A stretch of 64,000 nt of DNA from contig CAZEJO010000003.1 in NCBI GenBank assembly GCA_964512285.1, positions 1-64,000 on the forward strand, in the 5' to 3' direction. This document shows, one piece after another, positions 57,889-64,000 of this stretch (positions within the stretch are counted from its first letter, which is position 1; every line of letters starts with the position of its first letter). The DNA is from SM23-28-2 sp964512285 (GTDB lineage: Bacteria; Chloroflexota; Dehalococcoidia; SM23-28-2). The notes under the pieces were generated by a model. It saw only the letters and a list, made by a program, of their open reading frames with translations. It did no database searches and had not been told where the DNA came from. The position numbers and the translations under genes are program-made.

Positions 57889-58887
57889 ATGCTTTACGTG
57901 CTGTACGGTCGCGACGACTTCTCTCTGCGGGAGGAACTGACTCGCATCAAGGGCGAGCTGGACTCCGACGGTATGCTTTCCTCCAATACGGACGTGCTCG
58001 ACGGGCGTGAGGTCAGCCCGGAGCAGGTCATGGTGATCTGCGATACGATGCCCTTCCTCAGCGAACATCGGCTGGTGGTGGTGGAGGGTCTGCTCAAGCG
58101 GTTCGACCGTCCGGAGCGGCCGCGCCGGGGCGCGCGCGCTGCCAGGAGCGGGAGCACGGAGGCGCTGGAGCGCTGGCAGGGTCTGGCCGATCACGTCCAG
58201 CGTATGCCGGAGACGACTACACTGGTTCTGGTGGATGGGGAGCTCTCGGGCAAGAATCCGCTGTTGGAAGCCCTCAGGTCGGCAGGGCAGGTGCGGGAGT
58301 TCCGAGCGCTGCGGGCCGTTCTTCAGTGGATCCTGGAGCGGGCGCAGAGCAAGGGCATCGACATCTCGCCGGCGGCGGCTCGCCTGCTGGCCGACTTGGT
58401 GGGGAACAACCTGTGGCTGCTAGCGAGCGAGCTGGAGAAGCTGGCGGCCTACGCTCAGGGCCGACGGGTCGAGGGGGCGGACGTGAGAGACCTGGTGAGC
58501 GAGGCACGGCAGATCAACATCTTCGCCATGGTGGACGCGGTCGTCGAGAAGCGCGGAGCGATGGCTCTGCGCCTCTTGCGGCAACTGAAGACAGCGGGGG
58601 CGGAAGGGGGCTACCTTCTGGCCATGGTGATCCGCCAGTATCGGCTGATCATTCAGGCGAGGGAGCTGATGACGGCCGGTCTGGCCACGCGGGAGATCGG
58701 CCAGCGCTTGGGGGTGACCTCCGAGTTCGTTCTGCAGCGGATTCTGGACCAGGCCCAGCGCTACTCACTGTCGCGGCTGAAGGTAGCCTATCGGCGGCTG
58801 CTGGAGGCCGACGTTGGGGTGAAGCGGGGGCATTACGACGAGGAGTTGGCGCTGGAGCTGCTGATGCACGACCTGGCGCGGATATGA
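57889..58887 (+). CDS. holA: DNA polymerase III delta subunit
   Basis: HolA opens the beta clamp inside the clamp loader. ATG at 57889 gives MLYVLYGRDDFSLREELTRI, the typical start; an ATG 15 bases upstream is possible. The AAA+-like fold lacks Walker motifs, as expected for delta. LLERAQSKGIDISPAAARLL-type sequence near residue 145, LVGNNLWLLASELEKLAAYA near 170, NIFAMVDAVVEKRGAMALRL near 208 and LLAMVIRQYRLIIQARELM near 242 are characteristic. Length about 332. Confidence 0.93.
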   Translation: MLYVLYGRDDFSLREELTRIKGELDSDGMLSSNTDVLDGREVSPEQVMVICDTMPFLSEHRLVVVEGLLKRFDRPERPRRGARAARSGSTEALERWQGLADHVQRMPETTTLVLVDGELSGKNPLLEALRSAGQVREFRALRAVLQWILERAQSKGIDISPAAARLLADLVGNNLWLLASELEKLAAYAQGRRVEGADVRDLVSEARQINIFAMVDAVVEKRGAMALRLLRQLKTAGAEGGYLLAMVIRQYRLIIQARELMTAGLATREIGQRLGVTSEFVLQRILDQAQRYSLSRLKVAYRRLLEADVGVKRGHYDEELALELLMHDLARI

Positions 58888-58962
58888 GGGCGGCGGATGG
58901 GCGCCGCTTCCGCTAGTGCGGACGCCTGCTGGTGAGCGAGGCGGCAGCGCTCCGAGGGTGTT

Positions 58963-59607
58963 CTACAGCGGGGACCGGATGGCTCCGAGGACCTTTCCTT
59001 GCACCTCCACGTTGGCGGGGTCGGTGTAGATGGGGGCCATGCTCTGGTTGGCGGGCTGGAGGCGGATGCGGCCGCTCTCGTGGTAGAAGCGCTTGAGGGT
59101 GGCTTCCTGCTCCCGCTTGAGCCACGCGGCCACCATGTCGCCGTTGTCGGCGGTGGTGGCGGCTTCCATGAGGACGATATCGCCGTCGTTTACCAGGGCA
59201 TCGATCATGGAGGTGCCCTTCACCCGCAGGCCATAGACATTGCGGCGGTTGCCCACCATGTCGCGGGTGACCTCGATGGACTCGGAGTAGTCTATGTTGT
59301 TCCAGGTGTCGGCGGTGGGCACCGGTATGGGCTGGCCGGCGGCGATCTGGCCGATGATGGGCACGGCCAGCGCGCGCGGGCGGCGGCCGCCGCGCTCCAG
59401 GAGCTCGATGGCGCGCGAGACCTCGCGGTCGCGGCGGATGTAGCCGTCGCCCTCGAGCTTCTTCAGATTGTAGTCCACCACCGAGGTGGAGCTGATGTTG
59501 CAGCCGTCCTGGATCTGGCGAATGCTCGGGGGATAGTCGTGTTCCTCGATGAACTGACGGATGAAGCGGAGGATGCTCTGCTGTTTGGGCGAGAGGTCTT
59601 TGGCCAT
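58963..59607 (-). CDS. lexA: SOS repressor LexA
   Basis: LexA represses DNA-damage genes and cleaves itself when RecA is active. The winged helix (about 1-65) has LSPKQQSILRFIRQFIEEHD, YPPSIRQIQ and SSTSVVDYNLKKLEGDGYI. The cleavage site is in IAAGQPIPV (Ala-Gly), the catalytic Ser in VKGTSMIDALVNDGDIV and Lys in WLKREQEATLKRF. Length is 214. Its promoter region carries a matching LexA box, so it is autoregulated. Confidence 0.97.
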   Translation of the reverse strand: MAKDLSPKQQSILRFIRQFIEEHDYPPSIRQIQDGCNISSTSVVDYNLKKLEGDGYIRRDREVSRAIELLERGGRRPRALAVPIIGQIAAGQPIPVPTADTWNNIDYSESIEVTRDMVGNRRNVYGLRVKGTSMIDALVNDGDIVLMEAATTADNGDMVAAWLKREQEATLKRFYHESGRIRLQPANQSMAPIYTDPANVEVQGKVLGAIRSPL

Positions 59608-59628
59608 ACGCCCCTCCTTTATGTCGCC

Positions 59629-59640
59629 GAACTAGTGTTC
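59629..59640. promoter_or_regulatory. LexA operator
   Basis: GAAC-TAGT-GTTC is a perfect GAAC-N4-GTTC palindrome between the lexA -10 and start codon, the Gram-positive-type SOS box. A second, degenerate site (GAAC-AAGT-ATAC) lies at 59645-59656 and overlaps the -10. Confidence 0.85.
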
Positions 59641-59649
59641 TGCCGAACA

Positions 59650-59678
59650 AGTATACTGGCAAGGAGACGAGTTGTCAA
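59650..59678 (-). promoter_or_regulatory. lexA promoter
   Basis: On the minus strand a perfect TTGACA (59678-59673), 17 bases and TATACT (59655-59650). The LexA box lies just downstream, so bound LexA would block transcription start. Confidence 0.88.
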
Positions 59679-59700
59679 TCCCCAGTGACCCTAGTACAAT
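59672..59700 (+). promoter_or_regulatory. Divergent promoter for the FAH-family gene
   Basis: TTGTCA (59672-59677), 17 bases and TACAAT (59695-59700). Its -35 overlaps the lexA -35 on the other strand, so the two promoters are back to back and compete for polymerase. Confidence 0.75.
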
Positions 59701-59737
59701 TTCGTTTCGAGGCAAACGTGCTGTGAGGCCTTCTTCT

Positions 59738-60502
59738 TTGCGATTCGCGCGATTTCGCCACGGACGTCGCCGGGGGTACGCGCTGGTGGAGGGCGAGCTG
59801 CTGAGGCCGATCGTCGGCAGCCCCTTCGGGCGCTGGCGGTCGGGCGAGGAGACTGTGTCCCTGTCACGGGTGAGGCTGTTGGCCCCCGTGAGACCGTCCA
59901 AGATCCTGGCGGTGGCCCTCAACTACCGGAGCCATCTGCACCAGTTCGACCAGACCTCAGCGCCGGCGAACCCCGAGCTGTTCCTCAAGCCGCCCTCGGC
60001 AGTTGTCGGGCCTGAGGAGGCGATCGTTCTGCCGCCCACTGCCGAACGGGTGGACTACGAAGGCGAGCTGGTGGCGGTCATTGGGCGGCGGGCCAGAGGG
60101 CTGAGGCCCGATGAGGCCCTGGCTCACGTGTTGGGCTATACCTGCGGCAACGATGTCAGTGCGCGCGATTGGCAGCAGGGCGACCTCCAGTGGTGGCGGG
60201 CAAAGGGCTGCGACACCTTCGCTCCCCTCGGGCCGTGGATTGTCACCAACCTCGATCCCACCAACCTGGAGCTGCAAACGCGTGTGAATGGAGAGGTCGT
60301 TCAGCGCACCAATACCTCTCTCCTGATCCAGGATGTGGCCCACTTGGTGAGCTTCGCGAGCCAGATGATGACCCTGGAGCCAGGCGACCTCGTTTTCACC
60401 GGCACGCCGGGGACAACCTCGCCGCTGAAGAGAGGCGATGTGGTGGAGGTGGACATCGGCGGCATCGGCGTGCTGCGCAATCATGTAGAGACGGCGGTGT
60501 AG
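59738..60502 (+). CDS. Fumarylacetoacetate hydrolase family protein
   Basis: FAH-family enzymes cleave or decarboxylate beta-diketo acids. TTG at 59738 gives MRFARFRHGRRRGYALVEGE, the expected N-terminus; a frame from 59672 would begin in the promoter. Metal and active-site motifs are LNYRSHLHQ, FLKPPSAVVGPEEAIVLPP, RVDYEGELVAVIGRRAR, YTCGNDVSARDWQQGD, KGCDTFAPLGPWIV and FTGTPGTTSPLKRGDVVEV. About 254 residues, the short 2-hydroxyhepta-2,4-diene-1,7-dioate isomerase/acylpyruvase type. Substrate cannot be fixed. GTG at 59723 is an alternative start. Confidence 0.9.
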   Translation: MRFARFRHGRRRGYALVEGELLRPIVGSPFGRWRSGEETVSLSRVRLLAPVRPSKILAVALNYRSHLHQFDQTSAPANPELFLKPPSAVVGPEEAIVLPPTAERVDYEGELVAVIGRRARGLRPDEALAHVLGYTCGNDVSARDWQQGDLQWWRAKGCDTFAPLGPWIVTNLDPTNLELQTRVNGEVVQRTNTSLLIQDVAHLVSFASQMMTLEPGDLVFTGTPGTTSPLKRGDVVEVDIGGIGVLRNHVETAV

Positions 60503-60650
60503 CAACTCCCCCCCGATAAGCGTCCTAATACCGGAACGGTTGTCGGGGCCTTCCGACTGACAGCGCTCAGTGGCTTGATTACGGGCCTATTGAAGGGCCT
60601 TCCCCCGAATAGACCCCCGCTTCGCAATCCCACTGGTTCCCTCCTGGTCA

Positions 60651-60666
60651 GCTCAGCAGGCTGAGC
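60651..60666 (+). other. Inverted repeat in the spacer after the FAH gene
   Basis: GCTCAGC-AG-GCTGAGC, a perfect 7-bp inverted repeat in the 295-base spacer 60503-60797. The spacer also has CCCCGA (60511-60516) opposite TCGGGG (60543-60548), which could terminate the FAH gene, but no T-run. Nothing else is recognised there. Confidence 0.4.
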
Positions 60667-60797
60667 CTGCCCAAGCCTCGTCACGCCCGCAGAAGGCGGC
60701 GCGTTGAGGATGGGGCTTGTTGGCGTGGATTCGCCCGCTGGGAACCCGCAGGTTTTCCGCTACCGTACAAGTCACGAGGAAGGGAGGGAGATGACAG

Positions 60798-61016
60798 GTG
60801 GCAAAGGAGATCTGGCGCGCGACCGACGAGCAAGCGCGGGGGATTCTTGTAGAAAAGGGCATTGAGCTGACTGAAGAGGAGACGCTGGTACTGATCGAGC
60901 ATTTGCCTCTATATCTTGACATTGCCCTAGAGGAATGCGTGCTGGCGCTGGCTCGGCAGCAGTTGAGGAGACGGGAGAGGGGAAACGGCGGGGTGCCCGG
61001 TGGGGCGGGCGACTAG
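60798..61016 (+). CDS. Small protein of unknown function (72 aa)
   Basis: GTG at 60798 after GGGAGGGAG. Residues 1-50 look helical and amphipathic (KEIWRATDEQARGILVEKGI, then ELTEEETLVLIEHLPLYLDI and ALEECVLALARQQLRRRE), with a Gly-rich end. I recognise no family and see no signal peptide or membrane span. The good ribosome site supports translation. Confidence 0.55.
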   Translation: MAKEIWRATDEQARGILVEKGIELTEEETLVLIEHLPLYLDIALEECVLALARQQLRRRERGNGGVPGGAGD

Positions 61017-61050
61017 ACAAGGGCCAGTGCGGGCCTCATAGAAAGAAGAA

Positions 61051-61069
61051 CACCCCGTCGGCCGGGGTG
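61051..61069 (-). terminator. Terminator of the 61098-61430 gene
   Basis: CACCCCG (61051-61057) and CGGGGTG (61063-61069) form a 7-bp stem; on the minus strand the stem is followed by TTCTTCTTTCT. It lies 29 bases after the stop of the minus-strand gene and also just after the plus-strand small gene. Confidence 0.65.
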
Positions 61070-61097
61070 CTCCGAAGCTTCGGCTGAGGGTTTCTGG

Positions 61098-61430
61098 CTA
61101 GTTCTCGCTGGTGCCCGTCGAGGTGCGGCTGCCCACGGACTGCACCACTTTTTCGGCTTCGGCGGAGATGCCTTCGGCCGTGCAGTCGCGGTAGGTAGCA
61201 AAGATAGCGCGATCGAGTACGCGCAGGCCTGAGGGCTTGAGCTGGGCCTTCTGTTGCTGGCGCAGGCACAGCAGGTGATTCAGTCGCCGCAGGAAGTGGA
61301 GCTGTAAGCTAGAATAGCGGTCCTCTGCCCCTTCCAACAGGGCAGCCAGGTCATCCTTAACCTCATGCTGCGCGCCCAAGTACTCCATGGTAACGCCAAC
61401 CTCGCTTGAGACAACCGTCATTAATAGCAT
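61098..61430 (-). CDS. Hypothetical protein (110 aa)
   Basis: ATG at 61430 has GAGGG upstream; an internal ATG at 61388 (MEYLGAQHEVKDDLAALLEG) is an alternative. The protein is largely helical (DRYSSLQLHFLRRLNHLLCL, then RQQQKAQLKPSGLRVLDRAI). It ends Ser/Thr/Gly-rich. There is no signal or membrane segment. I do not recognise a family. A terminator follows it, supporting an expressed single-gene unit. Confidence 0.55.
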   Translation of the reverse strand: MLLMTVVSSEVGVTMEYLGAQHEVKDDLAALLEGAEDRYSSLQLHFLRRLNHLLCLRQQQKAQLKPSGLRVLDRAIFATYRDCTAEGISAEAEKVVQSVGSRTSTGTSEN

Positions 61431-61504
61431 AGCGTGTTCCCTCTGAAAATGGCAAGGAGGGGCTGGTAGACTATCGGTGAGAATTTGGTTGATGGAGCGA
61501 GAAC

Positions 61505-61888
61505 CTAAGAGGGTGGGAGCCCTTGTTGCCGATAACGATTATATGCCTCGTAGGCGTTGGCCACAGCCGTGCACAGAGCCTTCTGGGAAGGGCAAACGTA
61601 GCGCTGCCTGATCTCCTCCACCGCCTCCTGAGGTCCATCGCCTATCCTTCGACCGGCCAGCACTTCATCGAGAAGTCTGGTTCCCAGGGGCAGAACGCCT
61701 TTGACAGAGGTGCCCTGGATGGTCCCGCTAACTATTTCCGCCTCCAGTTCTACCGAGACCACGGAAGAGGAGTCGCGCGGTGCCAGGCTCTGGGGCAGGC
61801 GAGCGTGGCCGACGAAGATGACGGTTGTCTCGGTTCTCCGCGGCGAAACACGGCCTTCCTCGGTGGGCGCGCGAGTCTTTATCTGCAT
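61505..61888 (-). CDS. DUF3870-like protein
   Basis: ATG at 61888 gives MQIKTRAPTEEGRVSPRRTE, then the domain: TTVIFVGHARLPQSLAPRDS, a central SVVSVELEAEIVSGTIQGTS strand region, and the C-terminal RRIGDGPQEAVEEIRQRYVC with PSQKALCTAVANAYEAYNRY. The last part matches my memory of the DUF3870 pattern (RYHGSAQKAL). Function of that family is unknown. An upstream in-frame start at 61933 is less likely. The ribosome site is GAAGGAGGG. Confidence 0.65.
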   Translation of the reverse strand: MQIKTRAPTEEGRVSPRRTETTVIFVGHARLPQSLAPRDSSSVVSVELEAEIVSGTIQGTSVKGVLPLGTRLLDEVLAGRRIGDGPQEAVEEIRQRYVCPSQKALCTAVANAYEAYNRYRQQGLPPS

Positions 61889-62308
61889 TGGCCCATCACC
61901 CTCCTTCCGCCGTCGAGGTTGCTGTAGCCGCAACGGCGACAGCGCTGTCAGGACTTCTATTGCCTAACAACGAAGTATCGGCTATCAGGTATAGCGACTG
62001 GCATTCCCTCGGCGCGAAGAAAGTGCGCAGCTTCTGTGAAGTACGTGAAGAGCCAAGGGCGAGGCCGTGGGATCGCTGCTGCTGATCGCGCGGTGGGGCT
62101 CTGGGCGAGCGCTCCTTGCTTCAGGGTGCAGTGTTTCAGTCTAGGTGAGAGATGGAGGGTCAGACGGCCTCTGGCCGCTCATCCTGAGCCTGTCGAAGGA
62201 TGAGCGGGGGCTCGTGGTTCGACAAGCTCACCATGAGCGGTCTCAAGAGAGAGGCTACAATGTATCGACCGCAGCCATTAGGATCGACGTCTGGAAAGTT
62301 GCGGCCTT
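61889..62308. other. 420-base spacer without a recognised gene
   Basis: Between the DUF3870-like gene and the RND pump gene I see no convincing coding frame. It holds a perfect 12-base palindrome GACAGCGCTGTC (61939-61950) about 50 bases upstream of the DUF3870-like start, which could be an operator, and an 11-bp hairpin repeat at 62176-62208. The promoters for the flanking genes are not obvious. Confidence 0.6.
62176..62208. repeat. Long perfect hairpin of the dispersed-repeat type
   Basis: CCGCTCATCCT (62176-62186) and AGGATGAGCGG (62198-62208) form an 11-bp perfect stem around GAGCCTGTCGA. A related piece, GTTCGACAAGCTCACCATGA, follows from 62218. This CCTGAGC-TGTCGAAGGATG pattern is a dispersed intergenic repeat I have seen in several bacterial genomes, including Chloroflexota; it carries no gene. 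Confidence 0.7.
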
Positions 62309-64000
62309 CTAGCCGTCCGCTGGCTGCCCGCGCAAGCGGCTGCGCGCGTCGTCCACCAGGCTGTAGACTACCGGAATCACGACCAGGGTGAGGATGGTGG
62401 AGGTGAACAGCCCGCCGATGACGACTGTGCCCAGCTCGGCGGCGATGAGGGCGCCCTCATTGAGGCCCAGGGAGAGAGGGATGAGGGCGAAGATGGTGGC
62501 AACGGCGGTCATCAGGATGGGGCGAGCGCGGGCGCGTCCGCTGTGGATGAGGGCCTCGCGGGTGGGGAGACCGCGGGCGCGCTGCTGCTCCACGAAGGTG
62601 ATGAGGACGATGGCGTTGGTCACGACGATGCCGATGAGCATGAGGAAGCCGATCATGGCTGGCAGGCCGATCTCGCGCTGGGTGATGAACAGGGCGAAGA
62701 AGGAGCCGATGGTGGCGAAGGGGAGGCTGGCCATGATGATCAGGGGATTCACCACCGAGCCCAGGCTGGCCACCATGACGATGTAGACAATGAGGACGGC
62801 AACGATCAGGACCATGTACAGGGAGCTGAAGGCCTCCTCTTGCTCCTCGAAGATGCCGCCCTTTTCGATCTCCACGCCGGGGGCTTTTTCAACCTGCCCG
62901 ATGGCGTCGTCTACCTTGCCGGAGACGGCGCGAATGTCGTCGCTGGTGATGATGCCGTAGATGGTGGCGGCTCGCCTCTGATCGACGCGGCTCACCTGCA
63001 CCCGGCTCTCGGCCTCGTCCACCGTGGCTACGTCGCCCAGCGTGGGCGTCCCGCCGGGGGCCAGGGGCAGCAGAGGTAGCAGATCCAGCGCCGCGCCGTC
63101 GCTGTCTTCATCGTAGACCACGCGCACGTAGATGGCGGTCGTCCGACCGTCTATCTGCGCCTGAGTGGCGTTTTGGCCGTAGAGGGCATCCCTCACCCGC
63201 AGCGACACATCCTCGGCGCTGAGGTCGTAGGCTGAGGCCTTCTGCGAGTCTACCTGCACTTCTATTTCCGGCCGGGCAGACACTAGGTCACTGCTGACAT
63301 TCGTCAGGTCTTTGACGCCCTTCAGGTTCTCGAGAAGCTGGTCGTTGGCGTCCTGCACGTCCTCCAGGCTATCCGCAGAGATGGTGGTCTCCACCTGGTC
63401 GGTCTGGCCGACACCAGACGTCTGCTGCACGCTGACCTCTTTCTCGCCGGGGAGGGCGTTCAAGGCGTCTCGCAGCCAGTCTGCCGCGGCATCCATGTCG
63501 ACGCCGTCGGAGTAGGCGAGCCACATGCCGATGGTGCCGCTGGTGGGGACGCGTCCAAAGGTCAGTTGGAGGGAGGCTATGGCCCCGCCAGGCTCGGGTT
63601 GCCCAATGATCATGTCATAGGTGTCCAGTCCCTCTGCCTGGGCCAGAAGCTCCTCGATCTCCTGGGCCTTGGCCTCGGTGGTGGCCAGGCTGGTGCCGGC
63701 GGGAAGTTCGACGCCGGCCTGGATGGTATTGCCTCCCCCGCCTGGCAGGAAGCTTATGCCGATGAAGGGCAGAAGGGCAAAGCTGCCGATGAACAGTACG
63801 ATGCCCGCTGCCAGAGTGGCCAGGCGGTGTCCCAGGGCCCAGCGGAGGACGGGGGTGTAGATGCGTTGCAGCCAGGTCTCTTTCTGTTCGTCCTCGCCAG
63901 ACGATCGGCGGGGCTGGCCAGCGCCGAAGGCGAGCAGCCGTCCAAGCCAGCCTGGACGGCCGCCCTGCGCTCCTGCCACTGGCAGGAGGTAGCGGGCCAG
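62309..64000 (-). CDS. RND-family efflux transporter, C-terminal part
   Basis: The protein is the C-terminal half of an AcrB/MMPL-like RND pump; its frame is open to the window edge, so the start lies beyond 64000. After a first visible membrane span (LAAGIVLFIGSFALLPFIGI) comes the second periplasmic loop (about 300 residues) with the ELPAGTSL motif, then five spans: VLIVAVLIVYIVMVASLG, ASLPFATIGSFFALFITQ, MIGFLMLIGIVVTNAIVLI, and GRARARPILMTAVATIFALI with PLSLGLNEGALIAAELG near the end. No MFP or outer-membrane partner is in view. Substrate unknown. Confidence 0.93.
   Translation of the reverse strand: MARYLLPVAGAQGGRPGWLGRLLAFGAGQPRRSSGEDEQKETWLQRIYTPVLRWALGHRLATLAAGIVLFIGSFALLPFIGISFLPGGGGNTIQAGVELPAGTSLATTEAKAQEIEELLAQAEGLDTYDMIIGQPEPGGAIASLQLTFGRVPTSGTIGMWLAYSDGVDMDAAADWLRDALNALPGEKEVSVQQTSGVGQTDQVETTISADSLEDVQDANDQLLENLKGVKDLTNVSSDLVSARPEIEVQVDSQKASAYDLSAEDVSLRVRDALYGQNATQAQIDGRTTAIYVRVVYDEDSDGAALDLLPLLPLAPGGTPTLGDVATVDEAESRVQVSRVDQRRAATIYGIITSDDIRAVSGKVDDAIGQVEKAPGVEIEKGGIFEEQEEAFSSLYMVLIVAVLIVYIVMVASLGSVVNPLIIMASLPFATIGSFFALFITQREIGLPAMIGFLMLIGIVVTNAIVLITFVEQQRARGLPTREALIHSGRARARPILMTAVATIFALIPLSLGLNEGALIAAELGTVVIGGLFTSTILTLVVIPVVYSLVDDARSRLRGQPADG

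Noticed and set aside
59672..59737. Longer FAH-family protein from TTG 59672
   Set aside because: That codon is the -35 box of the gene's own promoter, and the extra residues do not fit the family.

Overview
The window is about 64 kb of high-GC DNA (roughly 60-65% in the stretches I counted) from a bacterium most likely belonging to Chloroflexota or a near relative. This placement is an inference. It rests on the zinc-type uS14, the uS12 insert, the DnaB/DnaD/DnaI-type replication genes, a LexA box of the GAAC-N4-GTTC type, and a bifunctional phosphoglucose/phosphomannose isomerase. Three runs of exactly 100 N (3057-3156, 24020-24119, 51938-52037) show a scaffolded draft or metagenome assembly; each cuts a gene.

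Layout. 1-3056: end of an acidic-tailed protein (probably bL9), a small unknown gene, then dnaB, a DnaD-like gene and a helicase-loader gene. 3157-4342 (minus): NUDIX hydrolase, moaE, moaD. 4434-8385: comF, hpf, a degenerate nucleotidyltransferase-like gene, and glyA behind an attenuator-like leader. 8441-9736: a pair of hairpins, then rpsF-ssb-rpsR. 9816-15085: a parvulin-type foldase, hom, a coiled-coil gene, thrC, folE and a 27-residue membrane peptide. 15123-36446: one long translation cluster, str (rpsL, rpsG, fusA; no tuf), S10, spc and alpha, with secY, adk, map, infA, rpmJ, rpoA, truA, rplM and rpsI.

36443-47296 (minus): a SAM/methionine-salvage and sugar-nucleotide block (mtnA, mtnP, GNAT, an 85-residue gene, ahcY, metK, a sugar-phosphate nucleotidyltransferase, a phosphohexomutase, a lipid-anchored serine hydrolase, and the isomerase). 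Its first gene is preceded by a clear SAM-I riboswitch, an intrinsic terminator and a promoter. 47298-51450: a lipoprotein, an M20 amidohydrolase, plsX, trxA and a selenocysteine tRNA gene. 51493-57594 (minus): three cyclic-di-GMP signalling genes; the two large ones share a duplicated upstream block with an ECF-sigma-like promoter. 57889-64000: holA, lexA with its SOS operator, a fumarylacetoacetate-hydrolase-family gene, small unknown genes, a DUF3870-like gene, a repeat-bearing spacer, and the C-terminal half of an RND efflux pump.

Most of the window is housekeeping. The unusual parts are the Glu/Pro/Ala-rich tails on several translation and transcription proteins, the duplicated ECF-type control region of the cyclic-di-GMP genes, a low-GC PAS domain inside one of them, structured leaders before glyA and rpsL, a MoaD that continues past its Gly-Gly, and selC.
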